Positions 1 to 10,631 of a stretch of DNA of 33,606 nt are shown in pieces. Positions within the stretch are counted from its first letter, which is position 1; each line of letters opens with the position of its first letter. A program made the translations under genes and the position numbers. Origin of the DNA: Blastocatellia bacterium (GTDB lineage: Bacteria; Acidobacteriota; Blastocatellia; UBA7656); the NCBI GenBank assembly GCA_023265195.1, contig JAHFUG010000012.1, forward strand, positions 6,185 through 39,790. The letters run 5' to 3'. The notes beneath the pieces are model-generated. The model saw nothing but the letters and a program-made list of their open reading frames with translations, was not told the DNA's origin and searched no databases.

Positions 1-219
1 TGTCGTTATTGTGCCCAATAATGTTGATCGCGCGGTCATATGATATCGAGATGCTGCCTCGGTAAAAACAGGTGGAATAACCGCGGTGGCGGAGTCGGAG
101 CGGCGGTTGTTTTCCATAGTTCTTTTCGTTAGAATCCCCGACTGAACCACATGAAGGCGCTGGGCTGTTATCGTCCTTGTTCCTGCTGTCGTTCGCACCC
201 TGAAGGTTGGGAGAACACA

Positions 220-1866
220 ATGAAATTCAAAAGACGAATCTTGTTGGTTGCTATCGCGATGGCGGCGCCCCTTCTGTTTGCGGGCGCGCACCGCGCTCAA
301 CGAGTTTCATCGGCGGGCGACGACGACCTGCCCAGGCAGGGAAAGATAACAAGCGATTTCATAGACGCGCTGCGGATCGCCGAGGACAATTACGCGGGCC
401 GCGTTGAATACGAAAGACTCACTAAGAACTCGATCCTCGGCATGCTTCACACGCTCGATCCCCATTCTTCCTACCTGGACCGAAAAGAGTACGAGAAGTT
501 TCTAAACGATCAACACAGCCGCTACTCCGGCATTGGATCGACGATCGTGCCGCGAAACGGCAAGGTCTATATCATGTCGCCCTTCGACGGAACGCCCGCG
601 TACAAAGCGGGCATTCGTTATGGCGACCAGATAGTCGAGATCAACGGAGAGTCGACCGAGGGCTGGAGTTCGCTTCAGGTCTCCAACAAGCTGATCGGGC
701 CGGAAGGCACTCCCGTAACGGTCAAGGTGTCTCGTTTGGGCGAGAACAAGCCGGTCGAGTACAGGCTGGTTCGCGGCACGGTGCCGCTGTTGTCGATCGC
801 CAACTACTTCATGCTGGGCAAGAACATCGGGTACATAAACCTGCAGCGTGGGTTCAACACTACAACCGGCGACGAGATGCGCGACGCCATTCGGGATCTC
901 AAAGGGCAGGGCATGTCGTCGTTGCTCCTGGACTTGCGCGGAAATCCCGGCGGGCTCGTTGAAGCGGCGGTGCGGGTCGCTAATAACTTTCTGTACCGGG
1001 GTCAGAAAATTGTCTCGATGAGGGGAAGACCTTCTTCGTTTCCTACCAGGGAAGTCAGCGCCCAGAATGCCCAACCCGAAGATTTTCCGATGGTGGTTCT
1101 GGTCAATCGAGGAACGGCGTCCGCGGCTGAGATCGTCGCCGCTTCGCTTCAAGATCACGACCGCGCGCGATTAGTCGGGGAGAACAGCTTTGGCAAGGGG
1201 CTGGTGCAGAACGTTTGGCAGCTTTCGGATGGCTCAGGGTTGACGCTCACGACCGGCAAGTACTATACGCCGAGCGGCAGATTGATCCAGCGTGACTACT
1301 CGGGACGGTCATTTTACGATTACTATCTTCAGCGCGGCGATAAAGAGGCCGTACAGCAGACGGAAGAAAAGCATACGGATTCTGGCCGGGCGGTCTATGG
1401 AGGCGGAGGCGTCAATCCAGACGTCGCGGTGAAGATTCCCGCCAGGGATTTGGAGCTTCAGCGCACATGGCTGGAGCCAGCCTTTGAGTTCTCGCGATTT
1501 CTCGCCGCTGGAGCCATTCAAGGCTTTCCAGAACTGAAGGTGGCCCGGCCAATCGAGCGCGGGCATCGGCTTCAACAGAATGATTACCCGGTCGGCGACA
1601 AAGTGATCTCGGCGTTCAAGAGTTTCTTGCGCGAGCGAAAGGACGCCAAGGAATCACGCGTGGATAAAGACTCGGAGTTCCTGAAGAGGCAGATTCGCTA
1701 CGAGCTTGCTACGGCGGCATACGGACAAGAAGTCGCGTACCAGGTGTTGCTTGAAGGCGACGCTCAAATGCAGAAGGCGCTTCTAGAGATGCCTAAAGCA
1801 AGAACCATGGCCGATGACGCTCGGCGTCAATGGACTGCCCGGAGCGGCGGGCTCAAACGCGATTAG
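220..1866 (+). CDS. S41 family C-terminal processing peptidase with PDZ domain, secreted
   Basis: ORF 151..1866; the internal ATG at 220 starts a clear signal peptide (MKFKRRILLVAIAMAAPLLFAGA). PDZ-like SPFDGTPAYKAGIRYGDQIVEINGEST and S41 catalytic region NRGTASAAEIVAASLQDHDRARLVGENSFGKGLVQ. Confidence 0.93.
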   Translation: MKFKRRILLVAIAMAAPLLFAGAHRAQRVSSAGDDDLPRQGKITSDFIDALRIAEDNYAGRVEYERLTKNSILGMLHTLDPHSSYLDRKEYEKFLNDQHSRYSGIGSTIVPRNGKVYIMSPFDGTPAYKAGIRYGDQIVEINGESTEGWSSLQVSNKLIGPEGTPVTVKVSRLGENKPVEYRLVRGTVPLLSIANYFMLGKNIGYINLQRGFNTTTGDEMRDAIRDLKGQGMSSLLLDLRGNPGGLVEAAVRVANNFLYRGQKIVSMRGRPSSFPTREVSAQNAQPEDFPMVVLVNRGTASAAEIVAASLQDHDRARLVGENSFGKGLVQNVWQLSDGSGLTLTTGKYYTPSGRLIQRDYSGRSFYDYYLQRGDKEAVQQTEEKHTDSGRAVYGGGGVNPDVAVKIPARDLELQRTWLEPAFEFSRFLAAGAIQGFPELKVARPIERGHRLQQNDYPVGDKVISAFKSFLRERKDAKESRVDKDSEFLKRQIRYELATAAYGQEVAYQVLLEGDAQMQKALLEMPKARTMADDARRQWTARSGGLKRD

Positions 1867-2001
1867 ATTGCCGGCGGCGGTTGAGTCGATTGCGGAAGAG
1901 CGGGGATAAATTCCTCTTCCCGACCTGTGATTTTTTCATTTTTGGTGAAACTAACCAGTTTCTTCCTGACAAAAGCGCAACCAAAATGGCCAGACTCCAT
2001 G

Positions 2002-2017
2002 CCTCACTGAAGTGAGG
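2002..2017. terminator. Short perfect hairpin CCTCACT-GA-AGTGAGG between the S41 peptidase and the hydrolase
   Basis: 7-bp perfect stem read directly; no T-tract follows, so terminator function is only possible. Confidence 0.3.
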
Positions 2018-2188
2018 TGTCAATGAGACGTCAAACAAGCAAGCATGTCGCACTTCTAATTGCGCCCGGTTCGTTGCAATCGCAGCGAATTCACTTGCGC
2101 AAGCATCGTCCGTGCGATAGAAAGACGGATCATCTCTGACTTCAAACCCGGCGCGCATTCACAAGCGCCATTCCCAAGGAGCAGCCTT

Positions 2189-4159
2189 ATGCAAAGAAAG
2201 ATCTTCTGGACCCTGATATTCGCAGCGGCCGGATTCGTTGTTGCCGCTCAAAGCGCTTTTACTCCGAACGCTAATGGCCAGGGCCGGGCCGGCGCGAACG
2301 CCGACCTTATTGGGCAGAGAACCTCGATCGAGAAGGAACTGCAATCGATCGCGATCGTCGAGCGCAAGGTAATGGTTGCGATGCGCGACGGAAAACGCAT
2401 GGCGACCGACGTCTATCGCCCCAAAGACACGTCGAAGAAATATCCCGTGATTTTTGTACGCTCCCCGTACAACTTTAATTTCTGGGATGTCCGCAACGGC
2501 GCGCCGCGTAACATGAGCAATGAGCTCCAGGTGGTCAAGCGTGGATACGCACTGGTCGAAATGAACGAGCGCGGTCACTTCTTCTCGGAAGGCAACTACG
2601 ACATCCTGGGCCCACCGCTAAGCGACGGCGATGACGCCATATCTTGGATGGCCAAACAGCCCTGGTCGAATGGCAAGGTCGGTACGATCGGATGCTCGTC
2701 GACCGCGGAGTGGCAGTTGGGCGTCGCGGCGCGGGGGAATCCGGCGTTCGCCGCGATGATTCCACAAGGCTTCGGCGCTGGCGTGGGCCGTGTGGGCCCT
2801 TATTACGAGCAGGGGAATTGGTATCGCGGCGGCGCGGTGCAGATGTTGTTCATCGCTTGGCTGTATGGGGAGCAGAACCAGGTGCGGCCGATGTTTCCGC
2901 CGAACACGTCGCAAGAGGAATTGCTTCGCGCCTCAAAGTCGTTCGATCTGGCGCAGCAGCTCCCGCCCGTTGATTGGTCGCAGGCTCTACGCCACCTTCC
3001 CGTTATGGATATTATGAGGGCGGTGGATGGGCCCAAGGGAATCTTCGCCGACGAGACGCCGGTCGACACGGGCGGCGCGATGATCAAGCGCGCGCCTAAC
3101 GATCCGGCCTGGTACAAGGGCGGATTGTGGCACGACAACATGAAGATCAACGTGCCGGGCTTTTGGTTCATGTCCTGGTACGACGTCTCGGTGGGGCCGA
3201 ACCTGGCCGCCTACAATCAAGTGCGGAAGACCGCCAGACCCGAGATCGCTAACCAGCAGTATGCGGTGATCGCGCCGACGCTCCACTGCGCATATAGGTT
3301 CGCCTCAGAGAATACGATCGTCGGCGAGCGCAGCATGGGCGACGCGCGCCTGAACAACGATGATCTGACGTATGGATGGTTTGATTACTTCCTCAAGGGA
3401 GAGAACAACCACATTCTGGAAACAATGCCCAAGGTCCGTTACTTCACGATGGGGATCAACAAGTGGCAGTCGTCGGACACCTGGCCGCCCCGCGGCGCGC
3501 AACAGATGAGCTTCTTTCTGTCGAGTTCCGGAAAAGCAAACACCCTCAACGGGGACGGGCGGCTCGGCGATGCGGCTCCATCAGAAGACAGCGCCGACCG
3601 ATTCGACTACGACCCGATGAATCCGGTTCCGTCCTACGGTGGAAACGTCTGTTGCACCGGCAACGCGGTGCAAGGCGGCGCCTTCGACCAGCGAAAGATG
3701 GAAGAGCGGCCCGACATTTTGGTTTACAGCACCGAGCCCCTGAAAGAAGGCGTCGAGGTGAGCGGCTCGATCGAGGTAACTCTGTACGTATCGTCGGACG
3801 CCAAGGACACGGACTTCACCGTGAAGTTGATTGACGTGTATCCGGACGGGCGCGCTTACAACCTGGACGAAACGATTCAGCGGGCGAGGTATCGGAACGG
3901 GTACGACAAGCCCGTCGCATGGATGGAGCCGGGCAAAGTCTACAAGGTGACGCTCCAGCCGATGACGACCAGCAACTACTTCGAAGCGGGCCATAGGATT
4001 CGGATTGAGGTGTCGAGCAGCAACTTCCCGCGGTTCGATCGAAACTTGAACACGGGAGGGAAGAACTACGACGAATCAAAGGGCGTGGTTGCGCACAACG
4101 CCGTCCACCACTCGAAACAGTATCCATCAGAGGTGAAGCTGACGGTAGTGAAGAAGTAG
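2189..4159 (+). CDS. CocE/NonD family hydrolase (X-Pro dipeptidyl-peptidase-like), secreted
   Basis: ATG at 2189 gives signal peptide [24 protein letters not shown]-terminal [20 protein letters not shown], nucleophile region [13 protein letters not shown]-terminal jelly-roll region with [16 protein letters not shown] typical of CocE/NonD enzymes. Confidence 0.92.
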   Translation: MQRKIFWTLIFAAAGFVVAAQSAFTPNANGQGRAGANADLIGQRTSIEKELQSIAIVERKVMVAMRDGKRMATDVYRPKDTSKKYPVIFVRSPYNFNFWDVRNGAPRNMSNELQVVKRGYALVEMNERGHFFSEGNYDILGPPLSDGDDAISWMAKQPWSNGKVGTIGCSSTAEWQLGVAARGNPAFAAMIPQGFGAGVGRVGPYYEQGNWYRGGAVQMLFIAWLYGEQNQVRPMFPPNTSQEELLRASKSFDLAQQLPPVDWSQALRHLPVMDIMRAVDGPKGIFADETPVDTGGAMIKRAPNDPAWYKGGLWHDNMKINVPGFWFMSWYDVSVGPNLAAYNQVRKTARPEIANQQYAVIAPTLHCAYRFASENTIVGERSMGDARLNNDDLTYGWFDYFLKGENNHILETMPKVRYFTMGINKWQSSDTWPPRGAQQMSFFLSSSGKANTLNGDGRLGDAAPSEDSADRFDYDPMNPVPSYGGNVCCTGNAVQGGAFDQRKMEERPDILVYSTEPLKEGVEVSGSIEVTLYVSSDAKDTDFTVKLIDVYPDGRAYNLDETIQRARYRNGYDKPVAWMEPGKVYKVTLQPMTTSNYFEAGHRIRIEVSSSNFPRFDRNLNTGGKNYDESKGVVAHNAVHHSKQYPSEVKLTVVKK

Positions 4160-4419
4160 GGGACGACGTAAGTGGATGATCTGCCTCGTTGACGGATTGG
4201 AATGTTTGTGGGTTGCGTTGTGCGCCCAGCTACCAATCCCGTATGGTTCTTTATCTCCGCGCGCCACCGCGGCGCAAGATTCATTATTATGCAAATCGCT
4301 TGCAACCTGAGCGTCGAACAAGCCGGCTACGTGATACGATTTCAGCCGGAGGTTGTCAATGGGCATCGCTCAAGCGATAACGACTGATCGGGAGAATGAC
4401 GCATCGAGGGCATTGATCC

Positions 4420-4695
4420 ATGCTCGTAATGAAGACGGACAAACTCCTCGCTGGAGGCTTTATGTCAGGATTACTTACACCGGTCGGAACTGAGTATGGC
4501 TGGGTCATTACGATGACGCCGGAAATGAGCCGGCAGGCTGGAGTTGCTGAAAACTCCTTGATTGTCCTGCATCTTGAAGGAAAGATATCCGCGGAAATTC
4601 TGCCGCCCGCAACCCCGGAGATGAAGGAGAGCGTACGGCGGATTTCCGAAAAATTCCGCGAAGCGTTTGCTGAGATGAAACGGCTTGGCGACTGA
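4420..4695 (+). CDS. Small AbrB/SpoVT-like putative antitoxin
   Basis: 91 aa; ITMTPEMSRQAGVAENSLIVLHLEGKISAEILPP resembles a swapped-hairpin AbrB domain; overlaps the following Doc ORF. The start could be an internal Met. Confidence 0.6.
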   Translation: MLVMKTDKLLAGGFMSGLLTPVGTEYGWVITMTPEMSRQAGVAENSLIVLHLEGKISAEILPPATPEMKESVRRISEKFREAFAEMKRLGD

Positions 4696-5074
4696 TGGAA
4701 TGCTTTATCTCTCTTACGCTGTTGCATATCACATTGAGTTGATGTGGTACTGGGAGGAGATGCACTGCGGAGTCTTTTCCCGGCATTTGATTGAATCGGC
4801 GCTCGCTCGGCCGCAACAGGCCGCCATTTGGGAGAATGCGGACCTCCCACGTCAAGCAGCCACGCTCTGCTTCGGCCTCATCAAGAATCATCCCTGGATC
4901 GGCGGCAACAAGCGAACCGCCACATTCTTGACGGAACAGTTTCTCAATCTCAATGGATATGGGATACTAGCCTCGGCTTCAGAGATTCTAGCGTTGGTTC
5001 ATGCTATCGACACGGATAAGTGGGAAGTAGATCGAATCGAGTCCTGGATGCGCCGGCATATTCAGAAGGCCTGA
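4685..5074 (+). CDS. Fic/Doc family toxin-like protein
   Basis: Doc motif NHPWIGGNKRTATF plus flanking helices. Start is TTG at 4685 (overlapping the upstream stop) or ATG at 4700. Confidence 0.8.
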   Translation: MATDGMLYLSYAVAYHIELMWYWEEMHCGVFSRHLIESALARPQQAAIWENADLPRQAATLCFGLIKNHPWIGGNKRTATFLTEQFLNLNGYGILASASEILALVHAIDTDKWEVDRIESWMRRHIQKA

Positions 5075-5170
5075 GCTAAATAAGACAAGAGAGAAGTAAG
5101 AAGGTCACATCACAAAGCTCGCCCTGGTTGAAAGCTTGCCAGGCGCTCTGGATAGTCTGCGCCAGCCGTT

Positions 5171-8100
5171 CTACTCCGCTCTCAACGCCGCCAATAATGG
5201 AGAGCCAAGCGCCGCCTTTGTCGCCAGCACCGATGCAATGAGACCTGCTGCCAGCACCGCGAGAAAGAGGGCGCCCATCGATGCCGCCGATACCCGCCCT
5301 CCCCGAGACAGAAGCGCTGGAGCTACCGCCACAAGCGCGCTCAGAGCGCCGATCAGCAATCCGCTTACAACCAGAAAAGCGTTCTCGGACAACACGAGAA
5401 CCCGAAAGTGCGCCGAGCGATAGCCCACCGCGCGAAGCACGGCCAGTTCTTTTCGCCTCTCCAGGACGTTTCTCAACAACACCGCGGCCAGCCCGAACGT
5501 GCCCAGCATCAGGCCAAGTCCGCCCAGCGCCTGAAACGTGGACAGATAAGTGTTCTCGACCTTGTGAAAGGCGGCCAGCCGCTCGGCGCTGCTTGTTACG
5601 TCGAAGCCGAAGTCGGAGAGTTCTTCCTCGAGAGCCTCGGTTGCTCCAGTAACCCTGCCGGGCGGGGTTTCCAGTAGAAAGAAGCCGAAGCCGCCGTTGT
5701 CGGGAAAAAGAGCGAGAAAGTTCCTTTCTGAGATCAGCAACTCGCTTTGAAAGAGGCTGTCGGACAGGGCCGCGGCCAGACGTAAGCGAACCGTCTTTCC
5801 ACCCAGATCCAGGACGAGATCATCACCCAGCTTGTGGTGCAGCACGTAAGTCATCGAGTTGGCGTCCGCTATCGCCGGCACTATGTCGCCGCCGAAATTT
5901 TTTTCGAGCAGCAACCAGGGGTTGTCGCGCTCTCCATCGTCAGCCGCTAATGAGTCTTGAAACGAAAACCGGCCGCTCTTTATGAAGTCGCTTGACGGCG
6001 CAAGTATTCTCGGGTTGCGCGGCTGATAGAGATTCAGGCAGCTTGCGTCGTCCCCTTCACGCACCCGAAAAGAGAAGAACTTGACGTCGTCCGGCTTGAA
6101 GTCCTTTCGGGAACTCAGGTTCAAAGCCTCCCTGCCTTCCGTGGTGTTTGGGTCGTGATACAGCGGCAGCATCGACTGAGCAAGCAAGGGGAATCCGCCG
6201 CCGCCGGATTTCTTGTTCAGAGTATCGGTGTCGCGATCGCGTCTGAAGGCGTCAACTGCGACAACGATGAAGACAGCCGATGCGATCAGTGTTATGCATA
6301 ACAGGCTCCTGCCGGGCCGGTGAGTTGTGTTTCGAAATCCGACTCTGATTATCGACAGCCACCCGGCGCCTTTGATCGGCGCTCCGCCCTTGCTGGAAAG
6401 CCAGACCGCTTCCCAGCAAAGCAATGAAGCAAGCAGCAAGCTGCCCGCCCCGAAGAAGCCTTCGGTCTGGCCTATTATTTTCAGGAAGCTCAAGAGCATC
6501 AGGAGCAACGCAGCGGTGGCGAGAACCATCGCGGCTAATCCCAGCCGCTTCGCCGTTCGCGGTTTCCCCGTTGCGGTTTGTTCATGACTGCGATCTCTCT
6601 CAGCATCCAGGTTCCCAGCCAGCAGGCTTCGTGGTGAAGAGCGGCTCAGCGCCCTTAACGTCCAAATCACGCACAGTACCGCCGCGAGAACTCCTCCCGC
6701 GCCACCCAATCCAAGCGAACCGGGCGAGAGATGCATGCTCAGCGCCGTTGTGCCGACCGCGCCTACCCACCACGTTCTCAACCCAACCATCACCAATTCA
6801 GCGTAAGCTACGGAACCGAACATTCCTAGTACACTGCCTGCCATCGCCAGCGCGACTCCCTCGCTCAAGAAGAGAATTCGAATCTTCGATGTTGGAAAGC
6901 CTAGCGCCCGCAGCAGTCCGATCTCACGGACTCGTTGTTCGATTCCGAGCTTGAAGAACAAGCTCGCCAGAAGCAGAGATGACACTACGAGGAAAAAACT
7001 GAAGTAGACGAAGTACTCTCCGAAGTCGGTGGCGCCTTGCGACGCTTGCAGGCCCCCAATCAGAACGGATCGCGCCGAAAGTCCCGACTCCGCCGGGTCT
7101 ATCTCAGCCCGCAGTTCTCTCTTGTATGCTTGCAGCGCATCCTGAAGACCAGCTGACGCCTCGGGAAATAGCCTGATCGAAGTCAGCTTTCCGTGCCGCG
7201 ACCCCCAAAGCTTCTGGCCTCGCTCGATGGGCACGAACGCCTTCGGGGCCGTGCGGTATTGTCGCCAGTACGCGTCATCCCGAGGCCGCACGCGTTTGAG
7301 ATCGATTGGAAACGGCGGATCCCAACCGCTCAGGCTGGTAGTTTCGGTGATTCCCGGATAATCAGGCGCGAGATCGCGGTCTGCTGTCTTGTCGTTGAGA
7401 GAAATAATTCCGTCCAGCTTGAATTGGGCGGAGCGCGTGATCAGTCGTCCCGAGTCTTCCCACTCGTAGTATTCAAGGACGATGGGGTCACCGGCCTTCA
7501 CTCCCAAATCACCGGCCGCCCAATCATTCAGCACAATGCCGTCCTCGGAAGGATGAAGCAATGGCGCGAGTTTATGATAGCCAGTCTCGTCCAGAGCGGT
7601 GACGATCGAGTAGGGGATCTCCCGCTCACCCGAGCGGATGGTATTGGCAAGATAAGTGAGAACGCCTGATGTGTCGAAGCCTAGCCGTGCGGCGACGGCC
7701 CTTGCAGTCTCCGCGTCCGAGTCGCTTATTATGGCCGTGTCACTCTCGAGCGAAACACAGCCTCGATCGTTGAGCAACCGAAGCTTGACGCCAAGGTCTT
7801 CAATCGCAAAGCGGTCCTTCAAGATGGATCCCAGCAATCGTTCCCCGGCGGCTGCTTCGATCATAGGCGCGTTTCGCCGTAGAAGGAGCGTGTTCACTCT
7901 ACTAGCCAGCTCGAGATCTTTCTGTAGCCGGCGCAGTGAAACGAAGACGGCTCTCACGGGCCCCTGCTGTGGCATGAGAGAAAAGTCTCCCAGCGCTCGA
8001 GGCCCGCCTGAAGTCAGACGAATCGTGCGGCCGAGATCTTCCTTGCGTCCGTGCAAAGAGCCGGCTGGAATAGCGGAAGGTTTCTCGATTCGCAAGAGGA

Positions 8101-8557
8101 GAGATTCGCCTGACCCGGCTCCAAACTCCCTGGCGAGATCGGGGCTGAGAATGATCTCTCGATCTCCAGGCGGCGCCGCTTCAGGTCCGTGAAACCTCCA
8201 GAAGCGCGCGTCCACTCCGTAGACTTGAACGTGCGATGCGCGCCTTCCGCTCTTCTCATGGGTAACTAGTCCATTTAGAACGATGAGGGGACAGGGTGGC
8301 GCGAACACCGTAGTGAAGCGGCCGTCCGACTCGAGATCGTCCGCAAGAGCTTCTCGAAAAAAGGTCGCTCCTGAAATCAGGTATTCCGTTTTGCCAAGAC
8401 GGGCCAAAAAAAGATCGCGAAGACTGGCGCGAACCGAGTCTCCAACCAGCAGGGCTCCAGCCAGAACCGCGATTGCGATTCCCACACCCGCGATCACGGC
8501 GAGATTCGTGCGCCAGTAATGAGCTAGATTGTGCTTCAGGAGATTGACGGTTCGCAT
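5171..8557 (-). CDS. Large FtsX-like (MacB-type) ABC transporter permease
   Basis: About 1128 aa starting at MRTVNLLKHNLAHYWRTNLAVIAGVGIAIAVLAGALLVGDSVR; multiple TM clusters and two FtsX-like segments (EIGLLRALGFPTSKIRILFLSEG; ELAVLRAVGYRSAHFRVLVLSEN). Confidence 0.9.
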   Translation of the reverse strand: MRTVNLLKHNLAHYWRTNLAVIAGVGIAIAVLAGALLVGDSVRASLRDLFLARLGKTEYLISGATFFREALADDLESDGRFTTVFAPPCPLIVLNGLVTHEKSGRRASHVQVYGVDARFWRFHGPEAAPPGDREIILSPDLAREFGAGSGESLLLRIEKPSAIPAGSLHGRKEDLGRTIRLTSGGPRALGDFSLMPQQGPVRAVFVSLRRLQKDLELASRVNTLLLRRNAPMIEAAAGERLLGSILKDRFAIEDLGVKLRLLNDRGCVSLESDTAIISDSDAETARAVAARLGFDTSGVLTYLANTIRSGEREIPYSIVTALDETGYHKLAPLLHPSEDGIVLNDWAAGDLGVKAGDPIVLEYYEWEDSGRLITRSAQFKLDGIISLNDKTADRDLAPDYPGITETTSLSGWDPPFPIDLKRVRPRDDAYWRQYRTAPKAFVPIERGQKLWGSRHGKLTSIRLFPEASAGLQDALQAYKRELRAEIDPAESGLSARSVLIGGLQASQGATDFGEYFVYFSFFLVVSSLLLASLFFKLGIEQRVREIGLLRALGFPTSKIRILFLSEGVALAMAGSVLGMFGSVAYAELVMVGLRTWWVGAVGTTALSMHLSPGSLGLGGAGGVLAAVLCVIWTLRALSRSSPRSLLAGNLDAERDRSHEQTATGKPRTAKRLGLAAMVLATAALLLMLLSFLKIIGQTEGFFGAGSLLLASLLCWEAVWLSSKGGAPIKGAGWLSIIRVGFRNTTHRPGRSLLCITLIASAVFIVVAVDAFRRDRDTDTLNKKSGGGGFPLLAQSMLPLYHDPNTTEGREALNLSSRKDFKPDDVKFFSFRVREGDDASCLNLYQPRNPRILAPSSDFIKSGRFSFQDSLAADDGERDNPWLLLEKNFGGDIVPAIADANSMTYVLHHKLGDDLVLDLGGKTVRLRLAAALSDSLFQSELLISERNFLALFPDNGGFGFFLLETPPGRVTGATEALEEELSDFGFDVTSSAERLAAFHKVENTYLSTFQALGGLGLMLGTFGLAAVLLRNVLERRKELAVLRAVGYRSAHFRVLVLSENAFLVVSGLLIGALSALVAVAPALLSRGGRVSAASMGALFLAVLAAGLIASVLATKAALGSPLLAALRAE

Positions 8558-8629
8558 TGGGTAAAATGCTATCACACCGGGGAGTCGAACCGCGTCAAAG
8601 TACACATAGGGTGGTCAAGACTCGCTGAG

Positions 8630-9352
8630 CTATCTGACAGCGGCAATCCTATCGGAGGTTACAGGGGTTAGCGCCTCTGCCGCGCGCTTGAGTTCTTCTT
8701 CGATGTAAGCTTCCTCGACGGGTGTCTCGAGAATGATCGGAACGGAAGGCAAGATCAAGTTGGACACTTCCCTAAACGTCCTGATAGCGCCTCGTGAAAT
8801 CCTATCATGCTTGCTGTTGGTGTTGACCTCGCTTATATGAATCTGACCAAGCCGGCTTCCAAAGGCGTGCAATAGCAGATATGACTCAGTCATTGAACTG
8901 TCAACTTGGCGGGCGTGGGCGATATCGAAGCAAAAACGAGCGTCAGGCAGTTTATCGAAGAAAGGCTTTAGCCCGGCAACGGTGCGGCCCACAGGTTTCC
9001 GCCTGTCCATATTCTCCAGGTAGAGCAGATCGCCGAATCTTTGCCATAGTTCGAGACGGTGAATAGCATCGGGATGCAGAATTATTGGCCAACCACGCGG
9101 AATGCACTGACTCAACAGTTCTACTATTGCCGGCTCTTCGTCTTCAGCGAAACTGCTTGGCGCATGCACTGAAACATACCGATACTGGGATAGATCAAGC
9201 TCGCCCAACGCCGCCATTAAGACCGGCAACTCATGCTTTCGAAGAGCAGACAACTCAACGGCGTTAACCGATTTCCCATTTAGCATGGCGAGCGCACGGG
9301 CGAAGTCCCCAAACGCCAGCGCACCTGTTGAAAAGCCTATCAGCATAATCAA
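8630..9352 (-). CDS. TIM-barrel protein, xylose isomerase/AP endonuclease 2-like
   Basis: 240 aa; VSVHAPSSF, IILHPDAIH, YLENMDRRK, CFDIAHARQVD, IHISEVN, IILETPV strand-end motifs typical of this superfamily. Confidence 0.75.
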   Translation of the reverse strand: MIMLIGFSTGALAFGDFARALAMLNGKSVNAVELSALRKHELPVLMAALGELDLSQYRYVSVHAPSSFAEDEEPAIVELLSQCIPRGWPIILHPDAIHRLELWQRFGDLLYLENMDRRKPVGRTVAGLKPFFDKLPDARFCFDIAHARQVDSSMTESYLLLHAFGSRLGQIHISEVNTNSKHDRISRGAIRTFREVSNLILPSVPIILETPVEEAYIEEELKRAAEALTPVTSDRIAAVR

Positions 9353-9557
9353 AACACTCCGTAGACACTTGTGAGTTTAATCAATTTGACTTCTTTTCGT
9401 CTCCCAATTCCTCGGTTTAGGCATCAATACTTCGTAGATGAAATTTCCGTCTGGAGCGCCCGCCTGATCAACGGCCATCTAATTACAATGTCATGGTCGA
9501 CTGAAAACACGCAGCCTTGCTGCATCGCTGCCGTTCCGTCGGGAAATCTCCATGTGT

Positions 9558-10220
9558 CTATGCTTTCCTGAGCCGCCTGTCTATCAACTCGAACCTGGCC
9601 GGGAATCTGGAAGCCAACTCCGTGCTATGAGTGACTACGATCATTATCGTCTGCTGCTCCGCGTGCAGATCGAGAAGAAGCGACGCGACGGAGTCCGCCG
9701 ATTTTCGGTCGAGATTGCCGGTCGGCTCATCGCACAACAGCAAACACGGCTTCATTATCATCGCGCGAGCAACCGCCACTCGCTGCTTTTCGCCGCCGGA
9801 GAGCTCGCCAGGACGATGGCCGATCCTATCAGTCAAGCCAACCTGGTCCAACAACGATCTGGCCCGCTCCGCGTAGTCATCGGGTTCGGCTACCAGAGTG
9901 GGAATCAAGACGTTTTCGAGAACCGAACACTGAGGGAGCAGGCAATGGTCCTGGAAGACAAACCCGACGCTCTTATTTCTAAACTCCGCGATGTTCTTCT
10001 CGTTCAACTCGAACGGGTTCTGACCATCAAGAGTGACCGTGCCGGAGGTCGGCGGCTCGAGTGCGCCGGCTATGTAGAGCAGCGTGCTCTTGCCGCTGCC
10101 GGACGGGCCCATCACCGCGGCCGCGTCGCCGCGCTCCAGGGTTAGCGATACGTCCGAGAGAATGGGGAGCGAACCCCGCGGTGTCGAATATTCCTTTGTT
10201 AAGTGGCTGATTTCGAGCAA
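9558..10220 (-). CDS. ABC transporter ATP-binding protein (LolD/MacB-like)
   Basis: Walker [10 protein letters not shown], signature [14 protein letters not shown], Walker [13 protein letters not shown]. Confidence 0.93.
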   Translation of the reverse strand: MLEISHLTKEYSTPRGSLPILSDVSLTLERGDAAAVMGPSGSGKSTLLYIAGALEPPTSGTVTLDGQNPFELNEKNIAEFRNKSVGFVFQDHCLLPQCSVLENVLIPTLVAEPDDYAERARSLLDQVGLTDRIGHRPGELSGGEKQRVAVARAMIMKPCLLLCDEPTGNLDRKSADSVASLLLDLHAEQQTIMIVVTHSTELASRFPARFELIDRRLRKA

Positions 10221-10262
10221 GCGCTACCTTTATCTTGCCTCGCTTACAGTTTCCCGGTGACG

Positions 10263-10631
10263 TTAGCGGAGTAATCCCGCCAGCCGCGGCAGATCCGTTG
10301 ACCAAGCCTGAGCTTCATCGGCTACTCGATCCCGCTGAACCGCGTCGGCCCAGATACTGCTCCAGGCAAGTTGCCATCGTGCGAGTTGGAGTTGCAGTTC
10401 GATCAATCTCAATTGGAGTTCCAGTCCAGCATCAGGCGCCGCCAACTCGATAACGAACTTACTCTCTTCAACCGGATTTTCAACCACGTTGCGATGCCCA
10501 AGGTGATTCGAGAATGAGTTCACCCGTGCAAGGTTAGCCGCTAAGCCTCCGATGCGAATCCGCACCTCGTCGCGTGGATACCTTTCCCGAATCGCGCTTC
10601 GGTCTTTCACACACCCTCCAGTGACCCTCAA
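10263..10631 (-). CDS. Small hypothetical protein, translationally coupled to the GT4 gene
   Basis: 122 aa from TTG at 10631, with 4-nt TTGA overlap with the stop of the GT4 gene; collinear with the downstream ATPase (42-bp gap). A downstream GTG start is also possible. Confidence 0.5.
   Translation of the reverse strand: MRVTGGCVKDRSAIRERYPRDEVRIRIGGLAANLARVNSFSNHLGHRNVVENPVEESKFVIELAAPDAGLELQLRLIELQLQLARWQLAWSSIWADAVQRDRVADEAQAWSTDLPRLAGLLR

Noticed and set aside
502-1158. 218-aa minus-strand ORF inside the S41 peptidase
   Set aside because: Antisense shadow ORF in GC-rich coding DNA; composition rich in R/H/D with no coherent domain.
9552-10145. 197-aa plus-strand ORF over the ABC ATPase
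   Set aside because: Antisense to Walker A/signature/Walker B coding sequence on the minus strand.
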